This document shows positions 40,282 to 50,804 of a DNA stretch of 64,000 nucleotides, in pieces. Each line of letters starts with the position of its first letter. Position 1 is the first letter of the stretch. A model generated the notes under the pieces. The model saw nothing but the letters and a program-made list of their open reading frames with translations. It was not told the origin of the DNA and searched no databases. The translations under genes and the position numbers were made by a program. The stretch covers positions 2,046,001 to 2,110,000 of the forward strand of contig CM075101.1 of assembly GCA_037576195.1 (NCBI GenBank), given 5' to 3'. This DNA is from Phytoseiulus persimilis (taxonomy: Eukaryota > Arthropoda > Arachnida > Mesostigmata > Phytoseiidae).

Positions 40282-41866
40282 CAGCCCACAACACGAAATT
40301 ATCGACAGTCAAGTTTTCTAGACTATTCCTGATGACAAAGAGAGATGATGTTGATGCTGCCATGGAATACTCCCAGCATCACCACGATTGTGGCGATAGA
40401 ATATTTCTTCGATTCGAGGAAGACGACGCGTAAGATTCCAGAAAATCGATTTCGAGCCGTAACATGAAATTATCGACAGGCTGATTTATTCCACGATTTC
40501 GGAATTCTCGAAAGTTAATACTTCGTCGAACCCCCTTTCGCCTTGATGACCTCAAAAATGCGCCTTGGGAGAGAATCATAGAGTGGTTTTATGTCTCGTT
40601 CCCCAATTCTGGCCCAAGAAGAAAGAATCGCATGATTCAGTTCTTCTCTTGAGTTGTACTGCTTCCTATTGGGATAGACGAGCCGAGCTAACGTTCCCCA
40701 GAGGTTCTCAATAATGTTCAGGTCGGGGCTCTTCGGAGGCCAGTCAAGAAAACGTACTCCGCTCTCCCGGAACCAATCTTTGATTATCGCCGCCGTGTGC
40801 ACGGAGGCGTAATCTTGCTGGAAGATGAAATCCGTTCCAACTTTCTCCAAAGCTTGAGGTCGCAGGTGGTTCTCGAGTAGCAGCTTATAGTCCACGGAAC
40901 GCATTATTGTCTCCACGAAGATGATTTGGAACGTCCCGCGGCGACTGACCGCTCCCCAGATCATAACTGAACCGCCCCCGGACTGTCTTTTGGAATAGAA
41001 TCGAGGCTCTTTCCGAAGATCGTGATAGTAGTTATGGAATCCATCCGGGCCGTCCAGATTGAACTTTTTCTCATCGCTGAAGACAACTTTATCCCATTCC
41101 GAAGTCCAACTCATCCATTCCTGGGCGCGATCGAGCCTAGTGTCTCGGTGCTTTGCCGTCAGCGGGGGCTTCCCGCACATTTTCTTGAATTTCAGATGAT
41201 ACGCACTTCTCAAAACGCGCCAGACGGTCTGTTTATGCACTGGGAGGTTGTTTGAGTCTCTGATTTGAGCGCAAGAGACACTCTTGTTGCTCGCATCCTG
41301 AATTATCTTCCGTTTCTGACGATCTGAGAGCTTTGTGCTTCGTTTCTTGTACGATCTGATGCCATACTCCGCCCCTAATCTCAAATACCGCAGCACTACG
41401 TCCGCTGTTCTGCCGATCTCTCGTCCGATAGCTCTTGCTGCGAGCCCAGAGCCGTGTAATTGATCGATGCGAATCCTTTCTTGAGGAGTCAGAGCCGGTT
41501 TTCGTCCCATATTGAGGGAATGAATTCTTTCTCACAAATCTTGACGAGCCGGAGTTCTGAGTCGACAAATCGTACTTGTGTGTCCTTCGTTAGCACTAAC
41601 TTGACGTTCGTCGGTATCAGCCTCACGAGAAAATGCTGAAACTCCACCCGAATGCGCGATTTCAACGCTGTCGATAATTTCGTGTTACAGCTGAATATCA
41701 AAAATGTTCGATCCTGAGCCTAGACTTCGTTCTTCTCAGTCGGTTGATATAATCTCAAAGTCTGTCGCACCTAGTGGAATTCCCATGGCAACACTAACTT
41801 CGTTATCCAGCGGGTGCGGAAATCATCCACATAGAATGCGTGTCGATAAATTCGTGTTGCGGACTG
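40282..41866 (-). mobile_element. Tc1/mariner transposon of IR-DR type, apparently intact
   Basis: 1,585 bp flanked by TA (40280-40281, 41867-41868). Outer ends CAGCCCACAACACGAAATTA and CAGTCCGCAACACGAATTTA match at most positions. A second copy of the motif lies inside each end in the same direction (40458-40480 and 41668-41690), giving inverted repeats that each hold two direct repeats, as in several Tc1-like families. One uninterrupted transposase lies inside. Confidence 0.88.
40515..41510 (-). CDS. Tc1-like transposase (DD34E), full length
   Basis: 331 codons, ATG to stop, without frame breaks. The N-terminus (ALTPQERIRIDQLHGSGLAA...) is a helix-turn-helix pair that binds the direct repeats. 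A basic KKRSTK near 55-60 may be nuclear import signal. Catalytic residues: D146 in VVFSDEKKF, D233 in FQQDYASVH, E268 in PDLNIIENLW. Exactly 34 residues lie between D233 and E268, so it is DD34E. Other family marks: SGGGSVMIWGA and WPPKSPDLN. Length is normal for Tc1 (about 340). It catalyses cut-and-paste into TA. It looks able to be active. Confidence 0.93.
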   Translation of the reverse strand: MGRKPALTPQERIRIDQLHGSGLAARAIGREIGRTADVVLRYLRLGAEYGIRSYKKRSTKLSDRQKRKIIQDASNKSVSCAQIRDSNNLPVHKQTVWRVLRSAYHLKFKKMCGKPPLTAKHRDTRLDRAQEWMSWTSEWDKVVFSDEKKFNLDGPDGFHNYYHDLRKEPRFYSKRQSGGGSVMIWGAVSRRGTFQIIFVETIMRSVDYKLLLENHLRPQALEKVGTDFIFQQDYASVHTAAIIKDWFRESGVRFLDWPPKSPDLNIIENLWGTLARLVYPNRKQYNSREELNHAILSSWARIGERDIKPLYDSLPRRIFEVIKAKGGSTKY

Positions 41867-42056
41867 TACTAGCCCTGCTCAAAGAACTTCTCACGTCCAT
41901 GGGCCTAGACGTCCTGAGGACGACGGAAGCAACTTCTATCGAGAGACATATGGCGCACACACTTTACGAAATGGTGCGGAGCTGTGAAGAGCAGGACGAA
42001 GTCTACATCGAGGAGACAGACACGAGTCGCATTACCATTCAGAAGAATACGAAGCG

Positions 42057-42460
42057 GTGTACGGAGACTCGGCTGATGCACCCGACTTCATCACCTCTGA
42101 GTACATGTGCCAAGTTCTAGGCTACATCGACGCCAACCATAACCACACCTGGAAAACCATCAGAGCGAGGTTCCCGAGAGTGAAGCATTGGAATGATATC
42201 GGCAGATTCAGGACGTACAGCGAAAATCTCGCAGTCGTGAATGTTCCCTCAAAATCAGTCAACATTGCAAAGAGCGGTTTGATGACGCTCGGGCGAACGG
42301 ACTCCTCATCCATGACCGCACTATTCGCATGTGGGCTCTGGAAAGAGCCCGGGAGCTGGGGCTGACAACATTCCAATCGAGCCCAGGATGGATCGCAAAG
42401 TTCAAGAACATTTACTGTGTATCATCCAGGAAGATCGTCGAGATGGCGTCAATCGGCCTT
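42057..42460 (+). pseudogene. Tc5/CENP-B type DNA-binding fragment
   Basis: Two frames: 42057-42230 reads YIDANHNHTWKTIRARFPRV, and 42272-42460 reads RANGLLIHDRTIRMWALERA, LTTFQSSPGWIAKFKN, the HTH_Tnp_Tc5/CENP-B pattern (WA...A.....FxxSxGW). A frame shift lies between them. The DDE catalytic domain that should follow is replaced by the right inverted repeat. Confidence 0.7.
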
Positions 42461-42631
42461 GGGAAGCCGGAAAACCTCTTTTTTTTTTCGAATTTCGGCC
42501 CTCTCTAGAAAAAAACCACCGGCCCATCCAAGACGACCAACTGTGGGCCTAAACATGATCCATCATGGACTACAAAATGGGCACACTTTAATTCAAATCT
42601 GGGTGTTACACTTCGTATATTTCCCTTGTCA

Positions 42632-43980
42632 GTCATTTATTTCGATTTTTGACAATAATTCGCAAATCCATTATTGACTAGGGAACAGAAGCGATACACG
42701 GGTGGAATGCATTACAACGTCAGCATCCCAGGGAAACATAGGTTTTGGCCTACGATCAGAAACGTCTATGAAGCTTGGCTACGGATCATTGAATGCTCAA
42801 ATACACATCGATCTTATAATAAACCTGTGTGTTATACCAATCGCTGCTCCATTCTTGGACGTCACCTGGGAAAAAGCGGAATTGATCCAGTTTGTTCTAT
42901 GCGTTTTTTTTCGAATTCTTAGTGTTGGTGAGATAAGGTTGGAGACACTGCAAGACTCTGTCTTACCGCTCGGACACAAGTCGGTTGACGCTTTATAGTC
43001 AGACATTGCTACGTTTCCCTGGATTGCTTTGATCCGTCTGTTGCGAATTCGTGGTCGACCAGTATAGGGGCGCTCACTCTCGTACTGAATGAGACTACAT
43101 AGCGCTTCGAGAGTACATAATACCTGAGTTGAAAACTCCATGAAGGATGAGTTCAATCTCGAGCCAAGCTTGGTTCTTGACTGGGAGAGTGAGTCACGCT
43201 CGGTTTCCTCAGGGAAAGTGGCTCAGCATGGGAAGGAGCTTCATATCAAGTCTGTGGAAGCCAACATTGGGGCTCGATCTCATAGGCAATAGTCTCGTCC
43301 TCTGAGCGGCGATCAATGGAAATGTTACCAACCGGATGGAAGCTGGTTGGTAGTTGGGGTACACACAAGGAAAAGCCGGAATGGGAGAAGGTAGCGAGCC
43401 GAGTCCAAACCCACTTTCTCGGTCGGCTGGAAGGGGAGACGCGAAGGTGTCGAAGGTTCGACTGTGTGAGTGTGAGAGATGCACGTCGAGCTCTCCAACG
43501 GCTTCCACAGCCGGGAGAGGAGGAACCCGACGGCATCCCGAGAGAGCCGAGCGAGAAGCGGTTCGGAGTCGGGGCTTTTTATTGTGGGATTATAGATACC
43601 TACGATGCATCTTTCAGCAATCGTAACATTCCCCCGGGAGCGTGTACGCTCGAATTGACAACTCGGGCAGAGGAGGGTGAGAGCGATCGCAGATCGACAC
43701 CTCGGACTACGTAATCATGAATTCGCACAGTAGCGGGAACAACTCGGACGATGCGGACTCTGCGCGACCAGCCAGGGCTGGTCCGGCGGCGGGAGGGGGA
43801 GCCGTAGGTTCGGCATCTGACTCTCCATGCTCCGTCAGGGACACTGCGCGTCGCAAGCGCGTTATAGTTCCGGACCAGGGGACGGAGTGGCGTGTCCGGG
43901 GCGAGGACGTCAGTTGGGGAGTGGGGAGCATGGTGTAGGCGATCGAAGGCGACGATCGGTTCCCTCCCCGCCGTGAAGCG
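42632..43980. other. Unassigned interval
   Basis: No clear gene. Frames at 43316-43714 and 43717-43938 show low-complexity Gly/Ala/Ser composition and no motif. Part may be decayed Bel/Pao sequence continuing from 43984. Confidence 0.3.
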
Positions 43981-43983
43981 ACT

Positions 43984-44760
43984 CCACTACGCAAAGCGGC
44001 CAGTAGGCTCTGGTGGCCAGTAGAATCGCATGTAGGTGCGATGTGGTTTTGTAACGAGGAGCTGCATAAAAGCGGCTTTGATGTCTGTGTTGAGCACAAT
44101 AGAATTTCTCCTAAAATTGGTCAACCCCTGGATGATGCAGGGAAGGAGCGAAGGTCCTTGCTCCCTGCGGTCATTGAGTGATGCCTCGTCCGTACTTCTC
44201 GAGCCGCCGTCTTTGCCGACCCGTACCTTGAATTCTGGCAAGTCTGCGAATGCTTGTTTGGCGACTGCGAGAATTGGGAGGTAATCCGCTTGCCCGCCTG
44301 GCTGCCTGGGTGGCGCGAACTTGGCGCAGCCTGCGTCGATATATTTTTCAATCCCGGCGTCGACCGCCGCTAGAAGCTTAGGGGACTTGGTTGCTTGCTT
44401 AATGAATTGAATCAACCTGGAGTACGCTAGTTTCTGGTTGACTCCCAACGTCTCTAAGTTGGACTTGAAAGGTAGCGACACGATGTAGCGACCTGTTTCG
44501 GTACACTTCACCGTTTGTCTGAGGAAGCGGTCCATTTTTTCCGCTGATGCCGCGTCGTCGGATTCTGAACGCCCGATTCCGAGTAGCTCGTTCTCCCAAA
44601 GGGATTCCAATGACTCCGCATTGTCTTTTGGCTTGGTGGCCTGGCTCGATGATTGACTGGTTTCGCGCACTGACTTGATGACATCCAACGACGTGACAAC
44701 CGAGTTGCCGAATTGATTTAAGGGGACCCACCCATGTAACTGGGGTCATTTTTAAAAAAC
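43984..44760 (-). pseudogene. Bel/Pao RT fragment
   Basis: Reads SLWENELLGI, ETGRYIVSLPFKSN, LAYSRLIQFIKQ, ADYLPILAVAKQAF, KVRVGKDGGSRS and SIVLNTDIKAAFMQL, colinear with the protease-RT linker and first RT motifs of the Bel/Pao pol at 52-55.7 kb. It stops before the YVDD box. Both ends are truncated; it is a separate, diverged family member. Confidence 0.8.
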
Positions 44761-45394
44761 TATCTCTCGGGAACACGAACTTCCAGATCGGGAATAATAC
44801 CAATCATGGGAAGGTCGCTCCTTGCACTTCACTCCTATGGCAAGCAAAGGGTCTCGGCACTTTTGGCCTTGGGTCGGGGATTCGAATGAGATATATTGTG
44901 GCGGATACCCCATCCCAAGAGAACACTTTCTGTCCAGTCGGCGGGCTCCCAGCAGCCTTGATTTTTTTTCATAGCATGAAACATCTTCTGGACCGATGAA
45001 AAGTGAGCGAGGCTCGGAAACTTAAAATGCTCATATCTCCATTATCTGAAGGAGTTCAGAGCTCATAAAAAGGGTTTTGGGAAGCTCGTAAATCCAGCTT
45101 TCCGATGCTTCCCTCGAATACCTTCAGAATGACCATCTTCAAAGTGATTGTTCCTGACCCACTTCCTGGAGGTTGACCACTTTCTAGTTTGTGTCATATA
45201 ATGCCCCCCTTCACTGCGAGCACAATGTAATGAACAGATCGAAAAAATATTTGGGGGACCAAGCTAAAAAAAACTGTCGTTGGACACCTTGAATTCATCG
45301 GATTTCATGCTTAAACTCCAGAATATTTGATGGTGGAAGGCCCCGAGCCGGGGAAAATCATATTCTGAGCCGTGGAATACACGGAATCAGCGGC

Positions 45395-45543
45395 CCAGAC
45401 ACCCAAAAGTTTGGTCAGATCGACCCCCGAATTACCCGCCCAGAGCCGAAAAGTATGGTCAGATTGGCCCCGGAATCACCCCTCCAGCTTTTGAAGAGTA
45501 TGGTCAGATTGGTCCCGGAACCACCCCTCTAGACTTGGAAACT
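45395..45543 (+). repeat. Diverged relic of the 45-bp satellite
   Basis: Three degenerate units with the same core (GGTCAGATTGGCCCCGGAAT, then CACCCCTCCAG) as the arrays at 7-11.8 kb, 34 kb away. The spacer inside the unit differs (TTTTGAAGAGT, AGCCGAAAAGT), so it is an older or different subfamily. Confidence 0.85.
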
Positions 45544-45777
45544 CCAAAATGCTCAATTTTTTTTTAAAACCGCTTATTCTTTGACGAACTTCATGTTTCT
45601 AAGAAGAAACCAGGGGGCCATAATCTTAGTTTCGCCGGAACCGCGAAATCGCGATCTTTCGAATTTCGACCCTTTCAGTAGAATCGATCCTGTGAGCACG
45701 GTGCTTTCAAAAAAGTTGATTCCATCTGAGAGCCATCTGAATTCCGCACATTTCGTATATTTTATCATCTTTCTGCG

Positions 45778-45988
45778 TGTTACGATATCGATTTGAGCAG
45801 CGCGGCATTGAATGATATTGTGATCCCAACTTCCAGAGCACTCGCTCGCTTATACCATCGACTGCTAGAATAAACAGACTTGAGTTTGTTTTGTGGTCAA
45901 CTACCGTCAGGGTACTCTATTGCAACCTCCAGACTTTCGAGCGTGATTCAGGCCCCTAAATCACAGCGGGTCATTGACAAACATAATA
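45778..45988 (+). repeat. 5' LTR of the split Gypsy element
   Basis: Starts TGTTACGAT, ends CATAATA. Longer than the 3' copy by about 23 bp because of an insertion near its end. Followed at 45991 by TGGCGACGAGAGTG, a PBS-like sequence. Confidence 0.85.
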
Positions 45989-46097
45989 ACTGGCGACGAG
46001 AGTGAGGTATTCGAACTTGAAAGTGCGAGTTTTGTGTCTCGAAACCCGGGTTTTGCATCGATTCCTTAAAACAAGTGGTTAGGCTTAACGCTGACAC

Positions 46098-46943
46098 ATG
46101 GAGAATCGAAAAGGTCTTGTGGGGGTCTTTCAACCATCCCCTGCATTCGTTCCGGACACCGAATCATGGAAATCATGGACTTCAAGGTTGAGCAGCCACC
46201 TGGCTCTTCAGAGATGCAAGGACGAAACGGGAAAACGATGCGCCATCATCGCATACATGGGCAATGCAGCATACTTGAAGCTGTTTGACAAAGTTCATCC
46301 GGAGAAGAATCCAAGTGATCTCACTTACGATGAAATCGTCAAACAACTCACCCAGATCTACGAAGCAGAAGACAATCTGGTCGGTTCAAGGATAGTATTC
46401 CGAAAACTCCTGCAGTCACAAAGTGAATCGCTCCCTGATTTCGACGCTCGCTTGCGCAAGTCATGCACAGACTGCGCTTGGAAAGATGCCGAGCTCCAGT
46501 TCAATCTCATCGAACAGTTCATAGCCGGTTTGTCTAACAAACAAATGAAGCAAGCCGTACTCATCAAAAACTGTAAGTTCACCTTGTCGGAACTCCCCGA
46601 TTTCGGCACGAGCGTGCAGATGGCACGCAAGACGGTCTCAGCAACGGAGACTGTTGCTACGAGCAGCTCTTCAGTCAACTTTGTCGAGGACCAATCTGCC
46701 AGAGCTCATAAGAAACCTGTTCATAAGGCGAAGACGGATCCTGAAGGACGACAACCTGCATGTTATCGTTGTGGGGACAAATCTTATCTTGCTGCAAGCA
46801 CAAATAGACTACGTGCAACGCTTGCGGCAAAGTTGGACATATTCAGCAAGCATGTCGATCAGGTCACAGACAAAATTTCATTTAACTGGAAGAAATCCCG
46901 TTCGATTTTGTGGAGGGTGATAATCCCTTTCATGTCACTGTGA
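46098..46943 (+). pseudogene. Gypsy gag (decayed)
   Basis: 281 codons from the ATG at 46098. The capsid-like region has TESWKSWTSRLSSHL, AIIAYMGNAAYLKLFD, YDEIVKQLTQIYE and FRKLLQSQSESLPDFDARLR. A knuckle starts CYRCGDKSYL but lacks the His/Cys partners in this frame, and the frame then diverges from the protease frame at 46910. Gag coats the RNA genome. Confidence 0.75.
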
Positions 46944-47629
46944 TGATCAAAAACCGACCCATAAAAATGGAGGTCGACTCAGGCAGTGGAATTTCAACAA
47001 TGCCACTCCCTACATTCGAGAAGATGTTTCCTGTACACCAGGAATTCGAAACGGACGTTCCATTGCGAACTGCTACTGGGGAATCTTTCATCCCGCATTC
47101 ATATGTCATGGTTGAAATTAAATTCGGTGAGATAGCCTCCCGCCTTCCCTTGTACCTTAATGATCAAAACAATTCCCCAATTCTCTTCGGCAGACAATGG
47201 CTCCGAGAGTTTCCAATCGACTTGAATGAGCTCATGAAAAAGAACATACATCACGTTCGAACATCTGCTACCACGACTTCCGAGGATCACAAAGCCCGTC
47301 CCAGGGAAGTCCTCAAGAAATACAAGAACCTACTGAAAGACGGCATCGGGTGCATTCCCAACTCAGAGGAAAAACTGGAGTTGATAACAGATCAACCTGT
47401 ACCGGTCTACATGCGTGCACTACCAGTCGCCCATTCACTCATTCATATGACTGACGCGGAGCTGAACTATCTGGAGAAAAGCAACGTGATACAAAAGGTT
47501 GATGTTCCCGAGCGGTCACATCCTACACTCATCGTTCCTCGAGCAAAAGGCAAGAAAGTTCGAATATGTGGCGATTCCAAGATTGGCATCAACAAGTATG
47601 TACATCAGGATAGACGATCATGCCGTTAA
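46910..47629 (+). pseudogene. Gypsy protease and start of RT
   Basis: Protease: MEVDSGSGISTMPL (DSG) and ILFGRQWL. RT entry: PVPVYMRALPVAHSLI, ELNYLEKSNVIQKV, HPTLIVPRAKGKKVRICGD. The frame breaks in the NKYV region, where the D..L..AY motif should follow. Confidence 0.8.
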
Positions 47630-47689
47630 AAACATTCGCCATGCATTGGACAACATCGGCAACGGACTGCGTTTTACCAAGCTAGACAT

Positions 47690-48505
47690 ATGAAGCGCAT
47701 CCTGCATTTCCCAGTACGTGCTTCCGACGGAAAGAACCTAGTGGTGAAAACTCATCGCGGTCTGTACCAGTTCAACCGGATGTCGAATGGTCTCTCAAAT
47801 GCATCAACAATCCGGCAAAGATTCATCGAAGGAGTCCTGGCCGGCATCGATGGAGTCGAATGCGTTATTGACGACAACATCGTAACGGCAGCCACAGATG
47901 CTGAACATCCTAGTCGGCTGGAAGAGGTATTCGCGCGGTTGAATAACAGCGATATCCGACTCAACGCCTACAAATGTGTATTTTTCGAAGATTCAGTCAC
48001 ATACTGTGGTTTCCAACTGAAGCATCAACAGATCTTCGAATGTGAAGACGAAGTTGAGGCCATACGGAATGCACCAACGCTCACGAATGTTTCTGAAGTC
48101 AGATCGTTCATCGGCATGATTCAATTGTATTCAACGTTCGCACCGAGGCTCGCGGAGCTCGCTCATCCGTTGTACGCACTGCTTAAAAACAACGCCAAGT
48201 TCGTGTGGAACAACACCACGGATCTGGCATTCAAACAAATCAAGTCCGAGCTGTGCCCATCAAGGGTGCTCACACCCTTCGACCCTACGAAACCATTATT
48301 GCTCGCCACGGATGCCAGTCCCTACGGTATTTCTGCGGTGCTCTCTCACCACTTTGCCGACAACTCTGAACGGCCGATCGCCTACTATTCAAGAAGTCAA
48401 ACGCCGACTGAGATGAAATACTCTCAAATCGACAAGGAGGCTCTCGGAATACGATGTGCCTCAGAAAAATTCTTCTACTACCTGTTCGGTAGTACTCATA
48501 ATTGA
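47690..48505 (+). pseudogene. Gypsy RT (rest) and RNase H
   Basis: RT: HRGLYQFNRMSNGLSNA, GVECVIDDNIVTA (catalytic xxDD), YCGFQLKHQQI, RSFIGMIQLYSTF. RNase H: PLLLATDASPYGISAVLSHH, SQIDKEALGIRCASEKF. Ends by frame shift just before the DHKPL-type motif, which is altered to DSKPL in the next frame. Confidence 0.8.
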
Positions 48506-48959
48506 TTCGAAGCCTCTTGCTCAGATTTTCTCACCATCCAAAGCCCTCCCACCGTTGTCGGCAACGCGAATGCAACACTTCTCCATATATCTGATGAACT
48601 TCGACTTCGATATAGTCTACCGATCAACCCATGAGCACGTTAATGCAGATGCCTTCTCGGGATTACCACTCACAAGTGAGCAAATTCAGGAGATGAACGC
48701 GATCGGTCTGTTGCTGGTTCATCAAATGGAAAATCTTCCGCTCAGTCTCGTGGATATAGCTCGCGAAACGAAAAGTTGTCGAGAACTGAAGCCACTCCTC
48801 GATATACTCCAGGGATCTGGAGAGCGCAACGAAGTGACCAAGCTTTTCGGTGTCGATGTGACCGAAGTCAGTCTTCTCGATCAGTTGTTATTCCAGACTC
48901 CTGTCGCCGCCGGGTCCTCAACGAATTGCATGAAGGACATTACGGCGTACTCAAAATGA
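48456..48959 (+). pseudogene. Gypsy RNase H end and linker
   Basis: Reads IIDSKPLAQIFSP, RMQHFSIYLMNFDFDIVYR, HEHVNADAFSGLPL (usual NVNADALSRLP). The integrase zinc domain then moves to another frame. Confidence 0.7.
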
Positions 48960-49582
48960 AGTGTCTGGCAAGACAGCATGTGTGGTGGCCCAGTCTCGAC
49001 AGAGACATTCAAGCTACAACGTTGAAATGCGATGCCTGTCCCGCTCATGCTCGAAACCCTCCGAAGGTAATACACAACTGGGAGCAAACGCAATTTTGTT
49101 TCCAAAGAATTCATCTGGACCATGCTGGTTCTATAGGCAACAAGGATATCCTCCTGCTGGTCGACGCACATTCTGAATGGTTACAAGCGTTCGTGACAAA
49201 TGTCGAAACCAGCGCAACTACGCTGAAACACCTGAGGGAGACGATCGCTCGGTTTTGTATCCCTTCAGTAATGGTTATTGACGATGATCCGACGTTCGTC
49301 TCTCAACAGATGAAAGCTTTTCGTGCTGCCAACGGTATAACTCACAAAACAAGTCCAGCATTCCATCCAGCTTCGAATGGTAAGATTGACCGTTACGTAG
49401 CGAGTACGAGAACAGCTCTGAAGAAACTCTCTACGGGCGGAGGTGACATCCAGGAAAATCTCACGCGATTCTTGTACAGGCAACACATGGTGATAAGTGC
49501 CACGGGCAAATCACCTTCTTTACTCATGCTGGGCAGAGAACTACGTTCCAGACTCGATCTCCTTAAGGAGATGCCAAGATAA
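48776..49582 (+). pseudogene. Gypsy integrase (decayed)
   Basis: Zinc domain: LHEGHYGVLKMK...VWWPSLDRDI...CDACPAH. Core: RIHLDHAG (first Asp), VMVIDDDPTFVS (second Asp, normally DNG/DNA), HPASNGKIDRYV, where the third catalytic residue, normally Glu, is Asp. Ends with TGKSPSLLMLGREL (usual G.SP..LLFGR). The Glu change plus frame breaks make it inactive. Confidence 0.8.
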
Positions 49583-49925
49583 AAGTTCCAAGTTCAAGTC
49601 TGGTGAGACCGTCATGGTGAGGGATTTCCGAGGCCGAAAACCGACATGGATCCCAGGCCAGGTCGAACGGCTTCAAGGTTCCACGATGTGTTCAGTGAAT
49701 GTGCCGATTGGGACGTGGAGGAGACAGTTCAATCAACTACGAAAATGTTCTCAACGCCTCAGCGTGAACCTCAACGATGAATCCGAGGGAACGGATGTCG
49801 CGGAGATTTTGGCATCATGCGACAAATCAGTGATCTCCGGAAACGAAGATCTCGTTGATGCCGACGGATCGTTTCACAGTGCATCAAATGAATCTGAACA
49901 GATACAAGAGCAACCAGTCGCTCAC
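49583..49925 (+). pseudogene. Gypsy pol C-terminal tail, cut by Bel/Pao
   Basis: SSKFKSGETVMVRDFRGRKP and PGQVERLQG are typical of the domain after integrase. The tail is cut at 49925 by the Bel/Pao insertion and goes on at 57844. Confidence 0.75.
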
Positions 49926-50328
49926 TTTTGCCAAACCCGCTCGGGATCCTTGAGGAAAGACACTGGTTGTTGGTCTACTGGCCGCAGCCGCCTGTCCGGA
50001 CTCCGCAAAGCGAACTTGGTGAGAGATTTGCAAGCGTTTCGCTCGCACCGTGTGCGTGTCGCTCACGGTCGGGTTGCAACTTGAGTGTTGTCGGCTGTTC
50101 GCAGACAGTCGACCACACCGCAGTGATGTTCGCTTCACGGAGCCGACGTGCAACGTTGGCTCGTTTATTTCGGATGGACAGATATGCACTCTCGGCCCTC
50201 TATCCACTGGCCGTAATAATACTCTAGTAGCGTTTCTGGAACGCTAAAGACTCTGAGCTCCAGAGCGGTGCTCTGGAGCTTGCCGAAACTCCACGGTCTC
50301 CGTAGAGACCTTGGAAGATTCCGCAACA
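49926..50328 (-). repeat. 3' LTR of the Bel/Pao element
   Basis: 98-99% identical to 57440-57838. On the element strand it starts TGTTGCGGAATC; its final bases are changed (AAAA for AACA). It carries 4 extra bases (tgca). Confidence 0.92.
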
Positions 50329-50709
50329 CTCCCGGCAACCGCCGCAGCGGTTCTGACCCTGTTGACATATGAGTTGGACGTCTCTCTTCGGGTCCATACA
50401 ACACTTGAATTACACTCGAACCTTCTTCATTCAGTCATTCAACCAATTCACATTGTATATATTTCACATTGGTTGGCCTATTTTCTTCCTGTTTCGGGAT
50501 GGACGACTTTCTACATCCGCGGTACCATTTCTTGAGATCGACGACCGAGAACGCCTGTGAGAAACGCGAGCCTGTTTCGGAAACACGAGAAACACTTATG
50601 CAAGTCAGCCGAGTTGAGCGCGCGATTTACAGTGACAAATCAGAACCACGCATAGTTCTCTACGCTTCCAATGGACCCGCCTTTCGGAAGTTTTCTCCTC
50701 TTGGAAAAG

Positions 50710-50716
50710 TATAAAA
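50710..50716 (+). promoter_or_regulatory. TATA box of the antisense gene
   Basis: TATAAAA lies 89 bp before the ATG at 50805, so transcription should start near 50740. It points away from the 3' LTR and against the host element. Confidence 0.6.
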
Positions 50717-50804
50717 CCTAGGTCCGCAGACCTCTGAGACCTGCTTGTTCTCCGGCTTATCGAGACGAACACATCCGAACCTCGCTCCGCACGCTACCCG
50801 CAAG

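Larger units (their letters stand above)
39811..42628 (+). mobile_element. Tc5-like transposon carrying a nested Tc1 element
   Basis: Begins CAAGGGAACTATACGAAG and ends with the inverse (CTTCGTATATTTCCCTTG). The 3-bp duplication TCA (39808-39810 and 42629-42631) fits the TNA target of Tc5-like elements, and CAAGGGAA ends are also Tc5-like (family knowledge). Inverted repeats are about 165-170 bp (39811-39980, 42465-42628). Inside, plus strand, is a fragment of a Tc5/CENP-B type DNA-binding region; the catalytic part is missing. A 1.6-kb Tc1 element sits at 40282-41866. Without the Tc1 insert it is about 1.2 kb, so it is non-autonomous. Confidence 0.8.
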
